From assembly GCA_001579985.1 (NCBI GenBank), contig LRSR01011395.1:1-21797 (forward strand): 21,797 nucleotides of DNA. Reading direction: 5' to 3'. The DNA is from Hypsibius dujardini. Taxonomy: Eukaryota; Tardigrada; Eutardigrada; Parachela; Hypsibiidae. The notes below the pieces were generated by a model, which worked only from the letters and a program-made list of their open reading frames with translations, did no database searches and had not been told where the DNA came from. Position numbers and translations under genes: made by a program. Shown piece by piece: positions 10,101 to 20,265 of the stretch; position 1 is the first letter of the stretch; each line of letters starts with the position of its first letter.

Positions 10101-13100
10101 GAGCGTGCTCGACTCGTAAAACTCCGGCTCAACTGTCAACCCTTTGGCCAGCCGGTCCGCAATCGAAGGTGGAAGCATACTATGCAGTAAAGACTCCATG
10201 TTCTTGGTCAGCCGTTCCAGTTCGCGCGTCCGTTCTGCGACCTTCTCCTCCAAACTCGCGGCGTAATTCTCGACTGCCTGCATCATCGAGTCGATGATAT
10301 TTCGGTGCTTCGGGTTGGCCGTTCGCATGAGCCTTAATATGTCTGTGAAGGTCGGTCGTTCATTGGCTTCACTTTTCCAGGTCGCTTTGACTAGAGCGGA
10401 TATGTGACCGGAGTTCATGAGTGTTTCGATCGGAATGGTTGGGCGGAGGTGATCCATTTTGATGAGGACCAGCAGGAGAAGGGGGCGACCGAAGGCATCG
10501 TGTTCAACAGTGTTTTCATACGGCAAGAGGTCCGTCAAGACTTCGAAGGTGATGATGCCGTAGCTGTAAACGTCCGCGGGTTTCCCCGGACGGGAGGCAA
10601 TGAAGATATCGTTGTGGTCCTTCGTCAATGCTTCCGGCGCGGTCCAGAAAAGACACTTGAGGTATTCTGCGTAGTTTGCAATGTCTCTTTCGATCTCTGA
10701 AAGGAGCGGACGCAACCTCAGCTTCACAATTAAACTCAAGATTGTGCCCCCTTTACTGTCTGTCTGTCTGCCTGCCTGTTTGTCTCTCTGTCTGTCTATC
10801 TGTCTGTTGAACATACATACCGGCATTTGCTTCAGCGTAAAGGTTTTCAAACGCCACAAACTGAATCTTCTGCGCCTGATGCAGGGCAAACTGCTCCCAG
10901 TCCCCGACAACCACGTTCCACCTCGCATCAATGTAACAACTGTTCGAGGTCAATTGGCCATGTACTAACCCGTTCTTGTGCAAATACGCCATTCCATCCG
11001 CAATATCATTTAAAATGGAGTGGCGAAATATGTTATCCAAATTGTACTTTCCGGCGTGGAGAATGTCTTGCAGACGTCCTTTCGTTGGGCAGGCCGTAAT
11101 TAGCTTCCATTTTGCATCGTGATACGCCACGCCCACCATCCGAAGAAGATTGCCGTGGGACAGTTTGTCTTTTAACCGGACCAGCATCACCTTGGCTGAC
11201 CACTGCATCGCGTCTGGATTCAAATGACTGCATAATTTCCGCGTTAAAAATTGCTCTCCTCCGACGACCTTCCCAAAAAATAATTAAATTGTTTTATTTT
11301 AATACTGTGTTAATTATATTTATGGTAATGCAATTAAGACGATTTTTTTGTATTTTGTTTTCAAATGTTTTAATACTTTATCTAATTCATCAAAACAATA
11401 TTTGTTTGTTTGTATTTTTGCTATTTATGTGTATTGTTTGTGAATTTACTACATTTACTTTTATATACATTCAATAATGAAATTTAGAAAAATTATATTA
11501 AGAAATACTTGCCTTCACAACTCCCGCACCGGCCCCAGTGGCCCATTCCATCGTGTCGTGAGTCTGCGTTTTTGAAGGATTCGAGGAAGTCACGCTCATG
11601 GTCGGTAGAGAGCCCGCGCTCTTCGTGACAGTCTCTATCACGTTCAACGGGATAATGAAGGTATTCCGGAGGGCACTACGATTTTGAGTGTACTTGATGT
11701 AGAGGAAGAATGCCAGGAGCATGAGGAGAGCCGCACCAATTAAGACGCAGACAATTGTGACGGGTAATTTCCAGGCATCATAGGAGCCGTCTTCGATGGA
11801 GGTCGCCACTGCCACCAGGTCCTATCAGATGGAACAAAATTTCTATGCGGTATATTTTGGATTTGATAAAATACAATAATGTGGGTTGATTTTTAAGAAC
11901 TTGTGTTTGAATATACACGTACAGGATGACAAAAATGTCTTAAAACAATACGTTTTACATTTATGCTTTATTTCAAACTGCTGGAAAAGAATCAGGTCGA
12001 CATATTATTAAATTGGGTGGGACTTTCCGAGGATGGATCGAATTTCTATACCCCATGGCATTGAGATGGAACATCAATTCCACGTGAAAGCGGGGCCCAC
12101 TGGGAAGCTTCACGCCCTCCCAGTTGACATCTGATCCCGAGTAAAGGCTACAAGTCCCCCTCCCTCCTCCCCCTTTTGTCCCCTGTTGCTTTTACAAGTG
12201 CTAACCAAGATCCCTTTGAAGCATCATACCAAGTTTAATTACTTTGGAAAGCCCAATTGTTCCTTAATCTTTTAGTGTGAAAACCCAAAGATTTGGACAG
12301 TGGTGGAATAAATGGTGTGGCCATAAGCATGTCAATCAAGATAAAATTTGGGGGCGCTTTGGATTTTCACTTCGCACTCGCTCGGGCTTAGTTTTATCCC
12401 GAAATATAATGAGCTATATTACGATACAGAGTGAACGTATGAAGGTACCTTAAATACAGTACAGTGACTGTGGAGAAATGCAAATCTTTTCACTTATAAT
12501 ATACGTTTCCGTACACATTGGTTTGTTTTAATTATATATTTTAAAAAAATTTAACGATTTGTTGAGATGCTTAGTTAATTTTACACGCATAACCTAGAAA
12601 AATAGAACACTTGCGTGTGTGTAATTTAGTAGTAAAGATGGGCGTTGTCACAGTTATTCCAGTTGTAGGAAATAACCCTTCAGTAACAACTTAGCAATAA
12701 ACGTAAAGCTCAATCAGAAAGCCATTCACTGTGAACTGTGAGGGAAACGTGAGTAATGAACAAACCAAGACCATGATATATTTCCGGGATACATTATGTT
12801 GCGGCAATTTTTCACAGGAACCAGCGGAATTCTTCGCATCAACAAATCCGTATCAGCCTTTCAGTCGTAACAATATTCCTAAAATTATTGTCCTCTGATG
12901 TTTTGACCATTCTTTCTCTTTCGACACCCTCGCATAGATACCATTCCTCAGTTCCATGGCAAAATAATCAATTATGCTTTTCTTTCTTTTCTCCTCTCAC
13001 CTTAACGCGGAACCCTTGACACATCATCTCATCCAGCGCATGGTCCTTCACCTGCCGCCAAACGACTCCACTCAACGGGGCATTAATCAGGTCGGAAACG

Positions 13101-14793
13101 ATGCTGCGGGCAACCGAGCTCTCCAGCAGAAAGGCGAACATCCGGTACAGCTCCATCGCCACGGTACAGTTAGTCATCGTTGTCTTGCGGATCAACACGT
13201 AGGTGTACCCCGCAATGGGGTAGGAAAAGGGTCCCGGAGCGTTAATAAGCGGACCGGTTAAACGAAGGCCCAAATTCGTCGAAACATTGTCCATGGCGGC
13301 CTGGGTTGTTTGCACGCTTGGTCGAACCCAGTTGTTGTCTTGATTTAGTATGCGTGCATCGGGGAGCTCGGCATCACGGGCATCCGCGGACCCGATGAAG
13401 CCGATCGAGTATTTGGTATTGAGGATGAAGAATTGGAGGCCCATGTTTTTGTAAACGCACTGAATGTTCAACGAAGCCCGCCATCTTTTGGCAATTTCAG
13501 ACTTGGAGCATCCTGAAAAATGAGCAATGTAAAAAAAGGCAAGCAGGCAGGCAGGCAGACAGACAGGCACAAGCAGCATATGCACAGACATACGGTCAGA
13601 AGAGGCACACTACAAATGTCCGTGCGTACCATCGCTAAAACTGCCATAGGTACGTGACCACTCGCTACTAAATGCAGTCAGAGCTTTCGTAAAAATGCTA
13701 GTCCCTCCAATCGCGGCCCCAATAATAATTTTTTTCGTAACATCCGCAAGTGCTACATTGTTATCGACCAGCTGTGAATCGTTCCAGTACTTAATGGTCC
13801 CGTTGAATATTCCAACGATATTTTCACGAGTCAAATTCAAATTGCCGGTATTCCAAATGCCTGAACCAGCGTTTGATGATTCCTCTGCCAGTTCCGGGAC
13901 GTTATACGCAAGTGAAACGGGCCTGCAACCAAAGCAATCCGATAAGGATTTCACTAAATAGGTCAGAAATTAGAAAGAAATGCGAACATACAAGGCAAAA
14001 GTGGGGAAGAGCTGCCAGTCGGAATTGTTGGCGTATTGCTCGTCCGACAGGTCGTCGTTCAATGCAGCAAAGCTGTATTCTCGAGTGGCGAACCGTCGGA
14101 CACCGTCCGCGACGCCGACTCCTTGGAAGACAATATCCACGTCGGAGTAATCCGAACGGTAAGCCCTGTATACTGCATTCCATACCTATTGAATAAAGTT
14201 TACCGGAACTCAGTTGTCATAAAAATTAATAACCAGGTTTTTATAACTTTTTAAACTACCTTTTTATGAAAGTTTTCGATCGTTAACTGCTTATTAAAAA
14301 AACAGTATGTAAATCTTATCTGACGCTAGCTGCAACCATTGAAAATTAGGAATTCTTTTAACGGCGTTCGGAACGTGACCTTTAACGCGAAAGGCCCATC
14401 GACACTATCAATAATTTAGTAATTTATTTATTTATTATTTGTTTCTTTGATCAAACGAACTCCTTTTTTTCGGTTTGGCTCAAACTCATTTGCGCCATTT
14501 TTCAACACATAAACCAAAAGGATGAATTTTTACGGCTGAATAAATTGACTCCGACGGAAATACGGGAAAACTGTATTTTAAATGCCTCAATATCATTTGT
14601 GTATCATTCAAATATGAACAATAAAAGGGATAAAAGCAAAAGGCACTAATGGCTGCACACAAACCTTGTAAACATTTGCTGGCAGTGTAGCCCCACCAGA
14701 CTTAACCGTGACCTTCAAAATGTTTGTCTTGCTCGATCCCAGCTCTTTAATGCCCATCCAGAATAAAACAGCACTGAATAGTTTCATTTTCAC
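7174..14793 (-). CDS. Receptor guanylyl cyclase with PstS-like (type II periplasmic-binding) ectodomain, ten exons, complete
   Basis: Exons: 14793-14665, 14185-13992, 13922-13630, 13512-13001, 11821-11513, 11268-10821, 10696-10013, 8500-8225, 8155-8028, 7299-7174; 1032 residues. It should make cGMP from GTP on ligand binding at the cell surface. Order: signal peptide (about 1-20); PstS-like ectodomain (about 25-370) with [52 protein letters not shown] and [11 protein letters not shown], plus several N-glycosylation sequons; membrane segment (about 395-420); kinase-homology domain (480-700) with HGQL for HRDL and GDW for DFG, a pseudokinase; coiled coil [11 protein letters not shown]; cyclase with metal Asp831 and Asp875, guanine-selecting Glu871 and Cys943, Asn950 and Arg954. 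The end ([12 protein letters not shown]) is typical. The exon 5 to 6 junction is the least certain: either an AAG/GCAAGT donor or GTGAAG six bases earlier. The ectodomain family is from hand alignment. Confidence 0.9.
7555..7920. repeat. Dispersed repeat family copy C, in the last cyclase intron
   Basis: A diverged full-length palindromic relative of copy A. Left arm: AATTCAAATTCAATTTGAAATCG, then GAGGGCGGGGCGATGAGC. Right arm: ACAGTGAAAACCAGGGGAAAC, TCTTCCAGTGTT and CCTGCCGATGAA. It lies inside the 728-bp final intron (7300-8027) of the receptor cyclase. Ends are approximate. Confidence 0.55.
8583..8662. repeat. Degenerate GACA/GACGG tetranucleotide array, cyclase intron 7
   Basis: Plus strand reads as imperfect GGCA, GACA and GACGG units, for example GGACAGACGGACGGACAAAG. 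It is in the 1512-bp intron between cyclase exons 7 and 8. Confidence 0.6.
8890..9580. other. GC-richer block in cyclase intron 7, unexplained
   Basis: Base composition is visibly more balanced than in neighbouring introns. It includes a CG-alternating dyad at about 9487-9514 (CACGCGCGCGGCGAAATCACG and onward). The minus strand at 9297-9286 reads TGGCTCAGCTGA, resembling a Pol III A box, but no good B box follows. No exon is needed here: the flanking cyclase exons join in phase. It may be an old SINE-like insertion or another decayed repeat. Confidence 0.3.
9591..9683. repeat. Degenerate GACA/GACGG array, cyclase intron 7 (second)
   Basis: Imperfect GACA, GACGG and GATG units on the plus strand, such as GAGACGGACATACTGACAAA. 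Same intron and same orientation as the array near 8600. Confidence 0.55.
10756..10807. repeat. CTGT/CTGC array, cyclase intron 6
   Basis: Plus strand CTGTCTGTCTGCCTGCCTG and onward, about 13 imperfect units. It fills nearly half of a 124-bp intron. On the coding strand it reads CAGA/CAGG and can be translated in frame after exon 6, which extends an open frame falsely. Confidence 0.8.
11822..13000. other. Cyclase intron 4 (1179 bp), no gene seen
   Basis: Lies between the ectodomain exon and the membrane-segment exon. It contains a C-rich run near 12158-12185 and a stretch near 12200-12420 that has the look of a decayed dispersed repeat, but I found no terminal repeats or frame to prove it. 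No exon-like sequence with family similarity is present. Confidence 0.4.
13538..13576. repeat. GGCA/GACA array, cyclase intron 3
   Basis: Plus strand AAGCAGGCAGGCAGGCAGAC and onward, in the 117-bp intron between cyclase exons 3 and 4. Orientation is opposite to the array in intron 6. Confidence 0.75.
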
Positions 14794-15267
14794 ATCAGAC
14801 TGCTACAGTAAAAATGTGATTCAAACAGTGAGGAGGCTCAAGGATAGAGAGCAAGATAAACCCATGCATGGCCACTTAAAAAAGCGTCTTTTGAGCTGCG
14901 ACCAAGGCATCATCATGTCGAATACACGATTCCCTGTATTCTCCTGGATTCCGGTGAACTCTCCGAAGGGAAAACCGCCTCTGCACAGGGTGGCTGCCGG
15001 ATTGCCGTCACCCTGTTTTATCAGCGCCTAATCTTCAATAATCCATAATACAACTAGACTTGGCCGGATATGCAGAACCATAATAAATAAAATTCCCCGC
15101 CTTCAAGCAAACAGAAACCCTCCAATTGGCTTTCTGAAACAGCGTCATTTGTCTAATTACTTCTAGACGTAATCTCGTCTTTACGACCGAAATAACCGGT
15201 ATTAAAAGGCAATAATATTTTTTTAAGAATCCGAATAGATTCCAGAAAACTCCTCAAGCCTTTGCCA
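14794..15267. other. Intergenic region between PIGN 3' end and receptor cyclase start
   Basis: About 470 bp containing the PIGN 3' UTR and the cyclase promoter, both minus strand. A plus-strand open frame at 14708-15031 overlaps the cyclase signal-peptide exon and has no family features. I found no canonical AATAAA on the minus strand close to the PIGN stop. Confidence 0.4.
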
Positions 15268-18200
15268 TCACAACGGTTCTTTGTGGGCCAAAAAAAATTT
15301 CATCTTCTTGGACATCAATAGCGATGACAAGTAAGACAGCAACAACGTGAACACAATCAAAGTCATAACCATCACATAATGTGAGATCGAAGTTCCGATT
15401 TCTAGCCAGCTCCCTTCCGTCCTCACCAGGAAAAAGAAATTCTGCAACATCAATAAATACTATATTGCAATTAATGGAGATCATCCAGTCCGCTGCCAAA
15501 CTGTTTTTCTTCCACTGCCTGCTTGTCTATCTGTATGTCTGTTCGTTTACCTGTCTGTCTGTCAGTCATTTTTCTTACCAATGCCATGCAGTCGGAAATG
15601 AGCATCACCACCAGACACATGCTCTGCATAGGAACTCGGCAAGCTGCCTGAAGAATGTGGAAGGCACAACCGACCAGCAGAAAGGGTACCATCACTTTAC
15701 ACAGCAAGATGGCAGCCATGATAAATGGCCGAAAGACGGTGACGAAACTGAAGGCCGACGCGGGGTCGAAGCTGTTGATACTAGCAATATTGCCCGTCCC
15801 GAAGAAAGCCGTCAGGATAAAAAATACAAAAAAGAAAGCTCGCCGGAGATCGGTCAAGCTGAAAGGCCGTGTATCTGCGAACAGGCCATGACTAAATTTG
15901 TCGAAAATGGTCATGGAATGAAGCGGAAGTTTAGAGGTGGAGTCTTGATGTTCCAAAGTGACCCACAGGTAGAGATGAATGGTGAAGACGAGGAAAAAGA
16001 GACCTTCATAGGCAACGCTCATAAGCAGGTAGCTGGTTAGCAGGCTAACCGCGACATTGGCGAATCGCAAAAGTAATTCCGTTGAACCAAAGAAGGGGAG
16101 AAGAAAGCTCAACCCTGCAAAAAAAGGCTGATTGATTAAACAGAACGGAACAAGAACAAGCAGAGAGACAGGCAGACAGAAGGACTTATAGAAAGACGAA
16201 GAGATAGATAGGTAGACAGACAGACAGACAGATAGACAAGGAAATAGAGAAAAACAGACAGAAAAACAAACACACAGGCAGAGACAGATAGGCAACCAGG
16301 CAAACAGACAGATAAGACAATTAGACAGACCTAGCAATGTCCAACTGCAAGCATGGACTACTAATCCAGGTGAAACTCGAGCATCAACGCTCTGGGCAGT
16401 CACAAAAACGATAGCGACAGCAGCAGTCAAAAGTCCGGCCTGCACTTTGAGCAGGTTTGCGCTAGCCGAAGCTGTCTTCTGCCGCTTCCAGACAAGTACC
16501 ACTAACGCACAGATCCCCACAGCCCCGGATAAGATCCTGAGAAAACAAAGGAGTCAACCATAAACACAGCATCAACTGAAACAACCAGCAAAACAACTAA
16601 CACAAGGGCAGGTTGTCGTGACTTGCCCACCACCGGCAGCACGGGAAAGACCGAGAGAAGCAATGAAGTAAGTAGCCAACTTCCTTTTATCGATAACCGT
16701 GCAGACGAAGTGAAGAAGATCCAAACTCCGCCGAGGACCAGACCGACGGAGATGGCTGATCGATGGAAGAAGGAGAGGACTAGCAGTTCGACGCCGGTGA
16801 TGCAGAGCACAGCAGTGCAGAACAGTAACGCGATACTGCTCGCCTTTCTAACGTAAGATGGAGCGGGGGACTGATCTTGCTGCAGTTGTGAGATGACAGC
16901 AGTCCATGTGAAAACAGGGAGGAGGCCATATAGAAGGTGAATCATCGGGCTACCGTGGGCTGGATAACAAGACAACAGATTGTCTCAGTTTATTTGTTTG
17001 TCTGTCTGTCTGCTGAACCGTCTTTCTGTCTGTCTGTCGGTCGGGCCGCCTGTCTGTCTATCTGTCTTTCTGCCTGCTGGTATGTATGGCCTTCTCTCAG
17101 ACTAACCCAGCAAATACCAGATGACAAAGATACCAATGGTCGTTCCACCTCCTACAAGAGAACGCGAAAACGTTTCTCGTGCATGGAATGCTCTGGCAGC
17201 TGCGTTCTGCACAAGTACGATGAGAATAAGGACCATCCAACCAGCATACCCCAAAACAACCAAGGACCTAACGATAGTTTGGTCAATGTCGTCAATTGAA
17301 TATTGTCAGTCAGCACAGATAGACAAAAGTGATCTACTCACTGCAGAAAATACCGGTCATATTTATGGTAATAGTCCAGTGCGTTTAACGAGAGCTGGAT
17401 CAGTTCAGCGATACCAGTAGTCACCGCAGTGGCACTGGGAAACTTGTTCCGGTCGGTTTCCAGCTCAGATAGCATCCGTGACCAAATGGCTGAGTCCAAA
17501 CTCCTAACCAGAGCATATTATTTCAAGCTAGACGCGTCGTGCCCATGATCCTTTTTTTGTGCAGTTATCATGATTTCAACAGACAGCAAACAACGTCGGC
17601 TTGTACGTCTGCCTGCCTGCCTATCTGCCCGTGTCTCTGCCAGTATCCATATATGTTTGCCTCGAGGAACTTACGGAAACGGTATGAAAGATGAAGATTG
17701 CAAAACCCTTCGTTCGCTGGTCACTCGAACCTGCTCGTATATTTGCTTTGCATTGGCGAGAAACGCGGCAGTCTTGTACGCTTCTGACGCGTTCAGATAG
17801 TCCAAAGGCAAAACACCCTGACACCAAAGACAAAAATATGTTTATAATAGAGCAAGCAAAGGATCTGCTATAGTTCTTCCAGCGTTCTCATACCACGGAA
17901 TTAGCGGGAATCGGAATGCCGATCAAGGCGGACATCAATGGCGCCAGATCCGCCTGCTCCACATCAAAACGTAGACCAGAGCCCAAGGTTTCGGTAATCC
18001 CTGCTCCCCATGCTACAATTGGAGTAGCCGTTTCGTCGGCTTGACCAGATCCATGTGAGCCTGAAAGAATTTCAAAAAAAGGAACTACTTTATTACTGAG
18101 TTATCATCCAGGTGTATTCAAATCGAATCTTTTAATTATCCAATTGAATTAAAATTCACATGCGTTATTTTAAATTAACAAAAGACCAAAAATAATCTAT

Positions 18201-19825
18201 TTATCACGTTAAATAATGTTATTTCAACGCTCAAGTACATAATCCATCAATTCCTCAATTACACATAAACGTTGACATTAAATATTAAATAACTGAGCCT
18301 AAGAAATTTATATTGGGGAAAAAATCAAAAACAGAACTAAACTGAAATCCACCTTAAGATTTTCTTACCCCAGTCCGTCATTCCATGATCCGCAGTGAAA
18401 ATAAATGCAGTCTGTCCGTCATTCTGGTAAAACTGCGCCAGCTCCTCCGTGAGGGTCGCTACTCGCTCATCGATTTGCCGCATAGTGTCCGTGTAGACCC
18501 TGCAAAAAATGACAATTAAGACGGGCAATGATGACCCGCATATTTCTTTGGAGGTGCAACACGTGAAACGGACTCGCTTTGCGGCTTAAAGACATGGCCC
18601 GTGGTGTCCATTCCCAGTAAATGTAGGAACAGGATTATCTTGTCTTGATGCAGCATCTCCATCGCCGAGAGATTGTACTTGGCTTTCGTAAGAAATTCCT
18701 AAAAGGATTTATACTGCAATAAGTTTAACCAGCATTTGCCTCTCTGCCTGTTAACCGATATAGTTGTCCGCCTAGTTTGCTTTCTGTTTGACTGTCTGCC
18801 TGTCAAGTACCAATAGATTACCGTAACTCTGTCGAAGACCCAGAAATCTAAGAGCACCGGGGATGCAGCAAAATCTTCAAACTCCGCGGAGTAAGTATCC
18901 GCAAAAATATGCGGAATATCGACCAGCTCGCCGGAATCTTTCTTGTCCTTGGTGAAGATTGTAATGATGTCTGGACTGCCCCAGCCCCAGGTAAAGCGGC
19001 TTTGATTGAAGACCGAGTCGAATTCGACCGGGTTCTCTTTCCAGCCTTTGGTAACAGCACTCACGTCTTCCTGCAAACAAAATACTATCAGAATTAATAG
19101 AAATTAAATATTTTATATTAATCAAACGTACGATGAACATAATCCTTACTCATTAAATATTCAAATTTACGCTTACTATTTTTTATTAAAATATAAATAT
19201 AAAAAACCCAAGAATATGCTCCAGAATATCATAGCATGGTCATTGAAGTAATAAACCAAAAAATCTAACATTTTTTATAATCATATATATTTAGGAAAAT
19301 ATTACGGGGGAAAATTCTGAAAAGCTATTAACAAAACATTTCTCGAAATTTTAGTAACGGAATAAATTATTGTAATTTCATTTTGAAGAAAACCAGAGGA
19401 CTATAATCGATCAATCAAAGAAATGGGCTAGCAATAAATAATCAACAGAGGATCCGCGGGCTAATCAATCAATTAACCATAAGTAGTTGCCTAAATCTTA
19501 CATAAAATCCTGCTATCATGGCGACATGGCCCGGTCTCGACTCCGTCGGCACTCTCGTTTGGCTCACACCCGCAATTCCGTCATGTAAAGCTCTGCGGCG
19601 TAGAAAAGGCATCCAAGGTTGTCCATCGGAGTCGTTCTCAAAGAATTTGTCCGCCCGCAAACCATCACACGAAATTAACACAAGCCGCTTGGCTGGCGCC
19701 GAATCGTTGATCGGTTGATTAGTCATGCCGTGCACCAGCGGAGAAGTGAAATAAATGTCGAAGATCGATTTGAGGAAGATTACATGGATTAGCACTCCGC
19801 ATATGATGAGCCATGATATACTCAT
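15268..19825 (-). CDS. PIGN: PIGN, GPI ethanolamine phosphate transferase 1 (twelve exons, complete)
   Basis: Exons: 19825-19502, 19070-18822, 18698-18574, 18499-18369, 18060-17894, 17817-17675, 17503-17342, 17267-17107, 16959-16602, 16536-16331, 16114-15579, 15441-15268; 911 residues (human PIGN is 931). The enzyme adds phosphoethanolamine to the first mannose of the GPI-anchor precursor in the ER. An N-terminal membrane anchor (5-22) precedes a lumenal alkaline-phosphatase-fold domain with Asp54 (ISCDGLRAD), nucleophile Thr94 ([10 protein letters not shown]), [11 protein letters not shown] and [13 protein letters not shown] metal ligands. A polytopic C-terminal domain carries [15 protein letters not shown] and ends in KKMKF...HKEPL. 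An ATG nine codons upstream (19852) is in frame; the later one matches the family N-terminus. Exon 3 uses an unusual donor, GA/GTCCGT. All catalytic residues are present. Confidence 0.96.
15515..15568. repeat. CTGT/CTGC array, PIGN intron 11
   Basis: Plus strand CTGCCTGCTTGTCTATCTGT and onward, in the 137-bp intron before the last PIGN exon. Antisense to the gene. Confidence 0.7.
16160..16330. repeat. Long degenerate CAGA array, PIGN intron 10
   Basis: Imperfect CAGA, TAGA and GGCA units on the plus strand, with an exact run GACAGACAGACAGACAGATAG near 16215. It occupies most of the 216-bp intron and runs up to the donor of exon 10. On the coding strand it is a pyrimidine-rich CTGT run that stays open in frame, so it could be mistaken for coding sequence. 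Confidence 0.8.
16995..17080. repeat. CTGT/CTGC array, PIGN intron 8
   Basis: Plus strand TTTGTCTGTCTGTCTGCTG and TCTTTCTGTCTGTCTGTCGG units in a 147-bp intron, antisense to PIGN. Confidence 0.75.
17605..17643. repeat. CTGC array, PIGN intron 6
   Basis: Plus strand CGTCTGCCTGCCTGCCTATC and onward, about nine imperfect units in a 171-bp intron, antisense to PIGN. Confidence 0.65.
18738..18805. repeat. CTGC/CTGT array, PIGN intron 2
   Basis: Interrupted CTGCCTGTTA and GACTGTCTGCCTGTC units on the plus strand in a 123-bp intron, antisense to PIGN. It is the most decayed of the set. Confidence 0.55.
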
Positions 19826-20265
19826 CTTTTCAACCCTACGTTCCAATAACAAAATTAATTTTAAACAGAAATTATGCAGTAGTAGTAGAGTAAGTAATTC
19901 AAGTTAACTGGAAAAGAGTGAGTTGAATTGAATTGCGTGACAGCAAGTTTCAAATTTTAAAAGCCACCAGCTTTTGGAAGTGGACAAACGGAATTGGAAT
20001 TGGAACTGTTTAGTGCCTCTTTGCCAGTGCCAACTGGCCAAAAAAATGTACTGTAACATTAATCTGGTGTCTTCTCTAGAAACTTTCTTCTGTGGAAATT
20101 TTTATTGTTGATAAAAATTCTGACCAATTAAATAACTATCGCCAAGTGCTAAGCAACCTTTTTTTCGTCACCCCTCCTTCATATGACAGACCACTTTACG
20201 ACGTTATTTGCAGTATTAGAAGCACACACAGAGTCGCTTCCAATGACGTGGAATCCTGCTTTACG
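19826..20265. promoter_or_regulatory. Shared upstream region of divergent PIGN and acid phosphatase genes
   Basis: The two initiation codons point away from each other and are 440 bp apart, so both promoters must sit here or overlap. The region has simple direct repeats (GAATTGGAATTGGAA at about 19989; GAATTGAATTG near 19925) and a small dyad TGCCAACTGGCCA near 20028. No TATA box can be assigned with confidence. The frame of the phosphatase is open back to 20092, but that extension has no conserved features. Confidence 0.45.

Noticed and set aside
10697-10931. Gln-Thr-Asp-Arg-rich peptide extending the cyclase open frames
   Set aside because: It is translation of the CAGA/CAGG array in intron 6; exons 6 and 7 join cleanly without it.
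12001-12420. Possible transposon remnant in cyclase intron 4
   Set aside because: Looks repeat-like, but no second copy, terminal repeats or coding frame is present in this window.
13001-14793. Bacterial contamination or a separate bacterial pstS gene
   Set aside because: The domain is split by introns with consensus splice sites, carries N-glycosylation sequons and is in phase with the membrane and cyclase exons.
15381-16040. 219-codon plus-strand open frame
   Set aside because: Lies antisense to PIGN exons 11 and 12 and has no features of its own.
16115-16330. Long Cys/Leu/Ser-rich hydrophobic segment inside the PIGN frame
   Set aside because: It is the CTGT array of intron 10 read in frame. 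Removing it restores alignment with the PIGN family.
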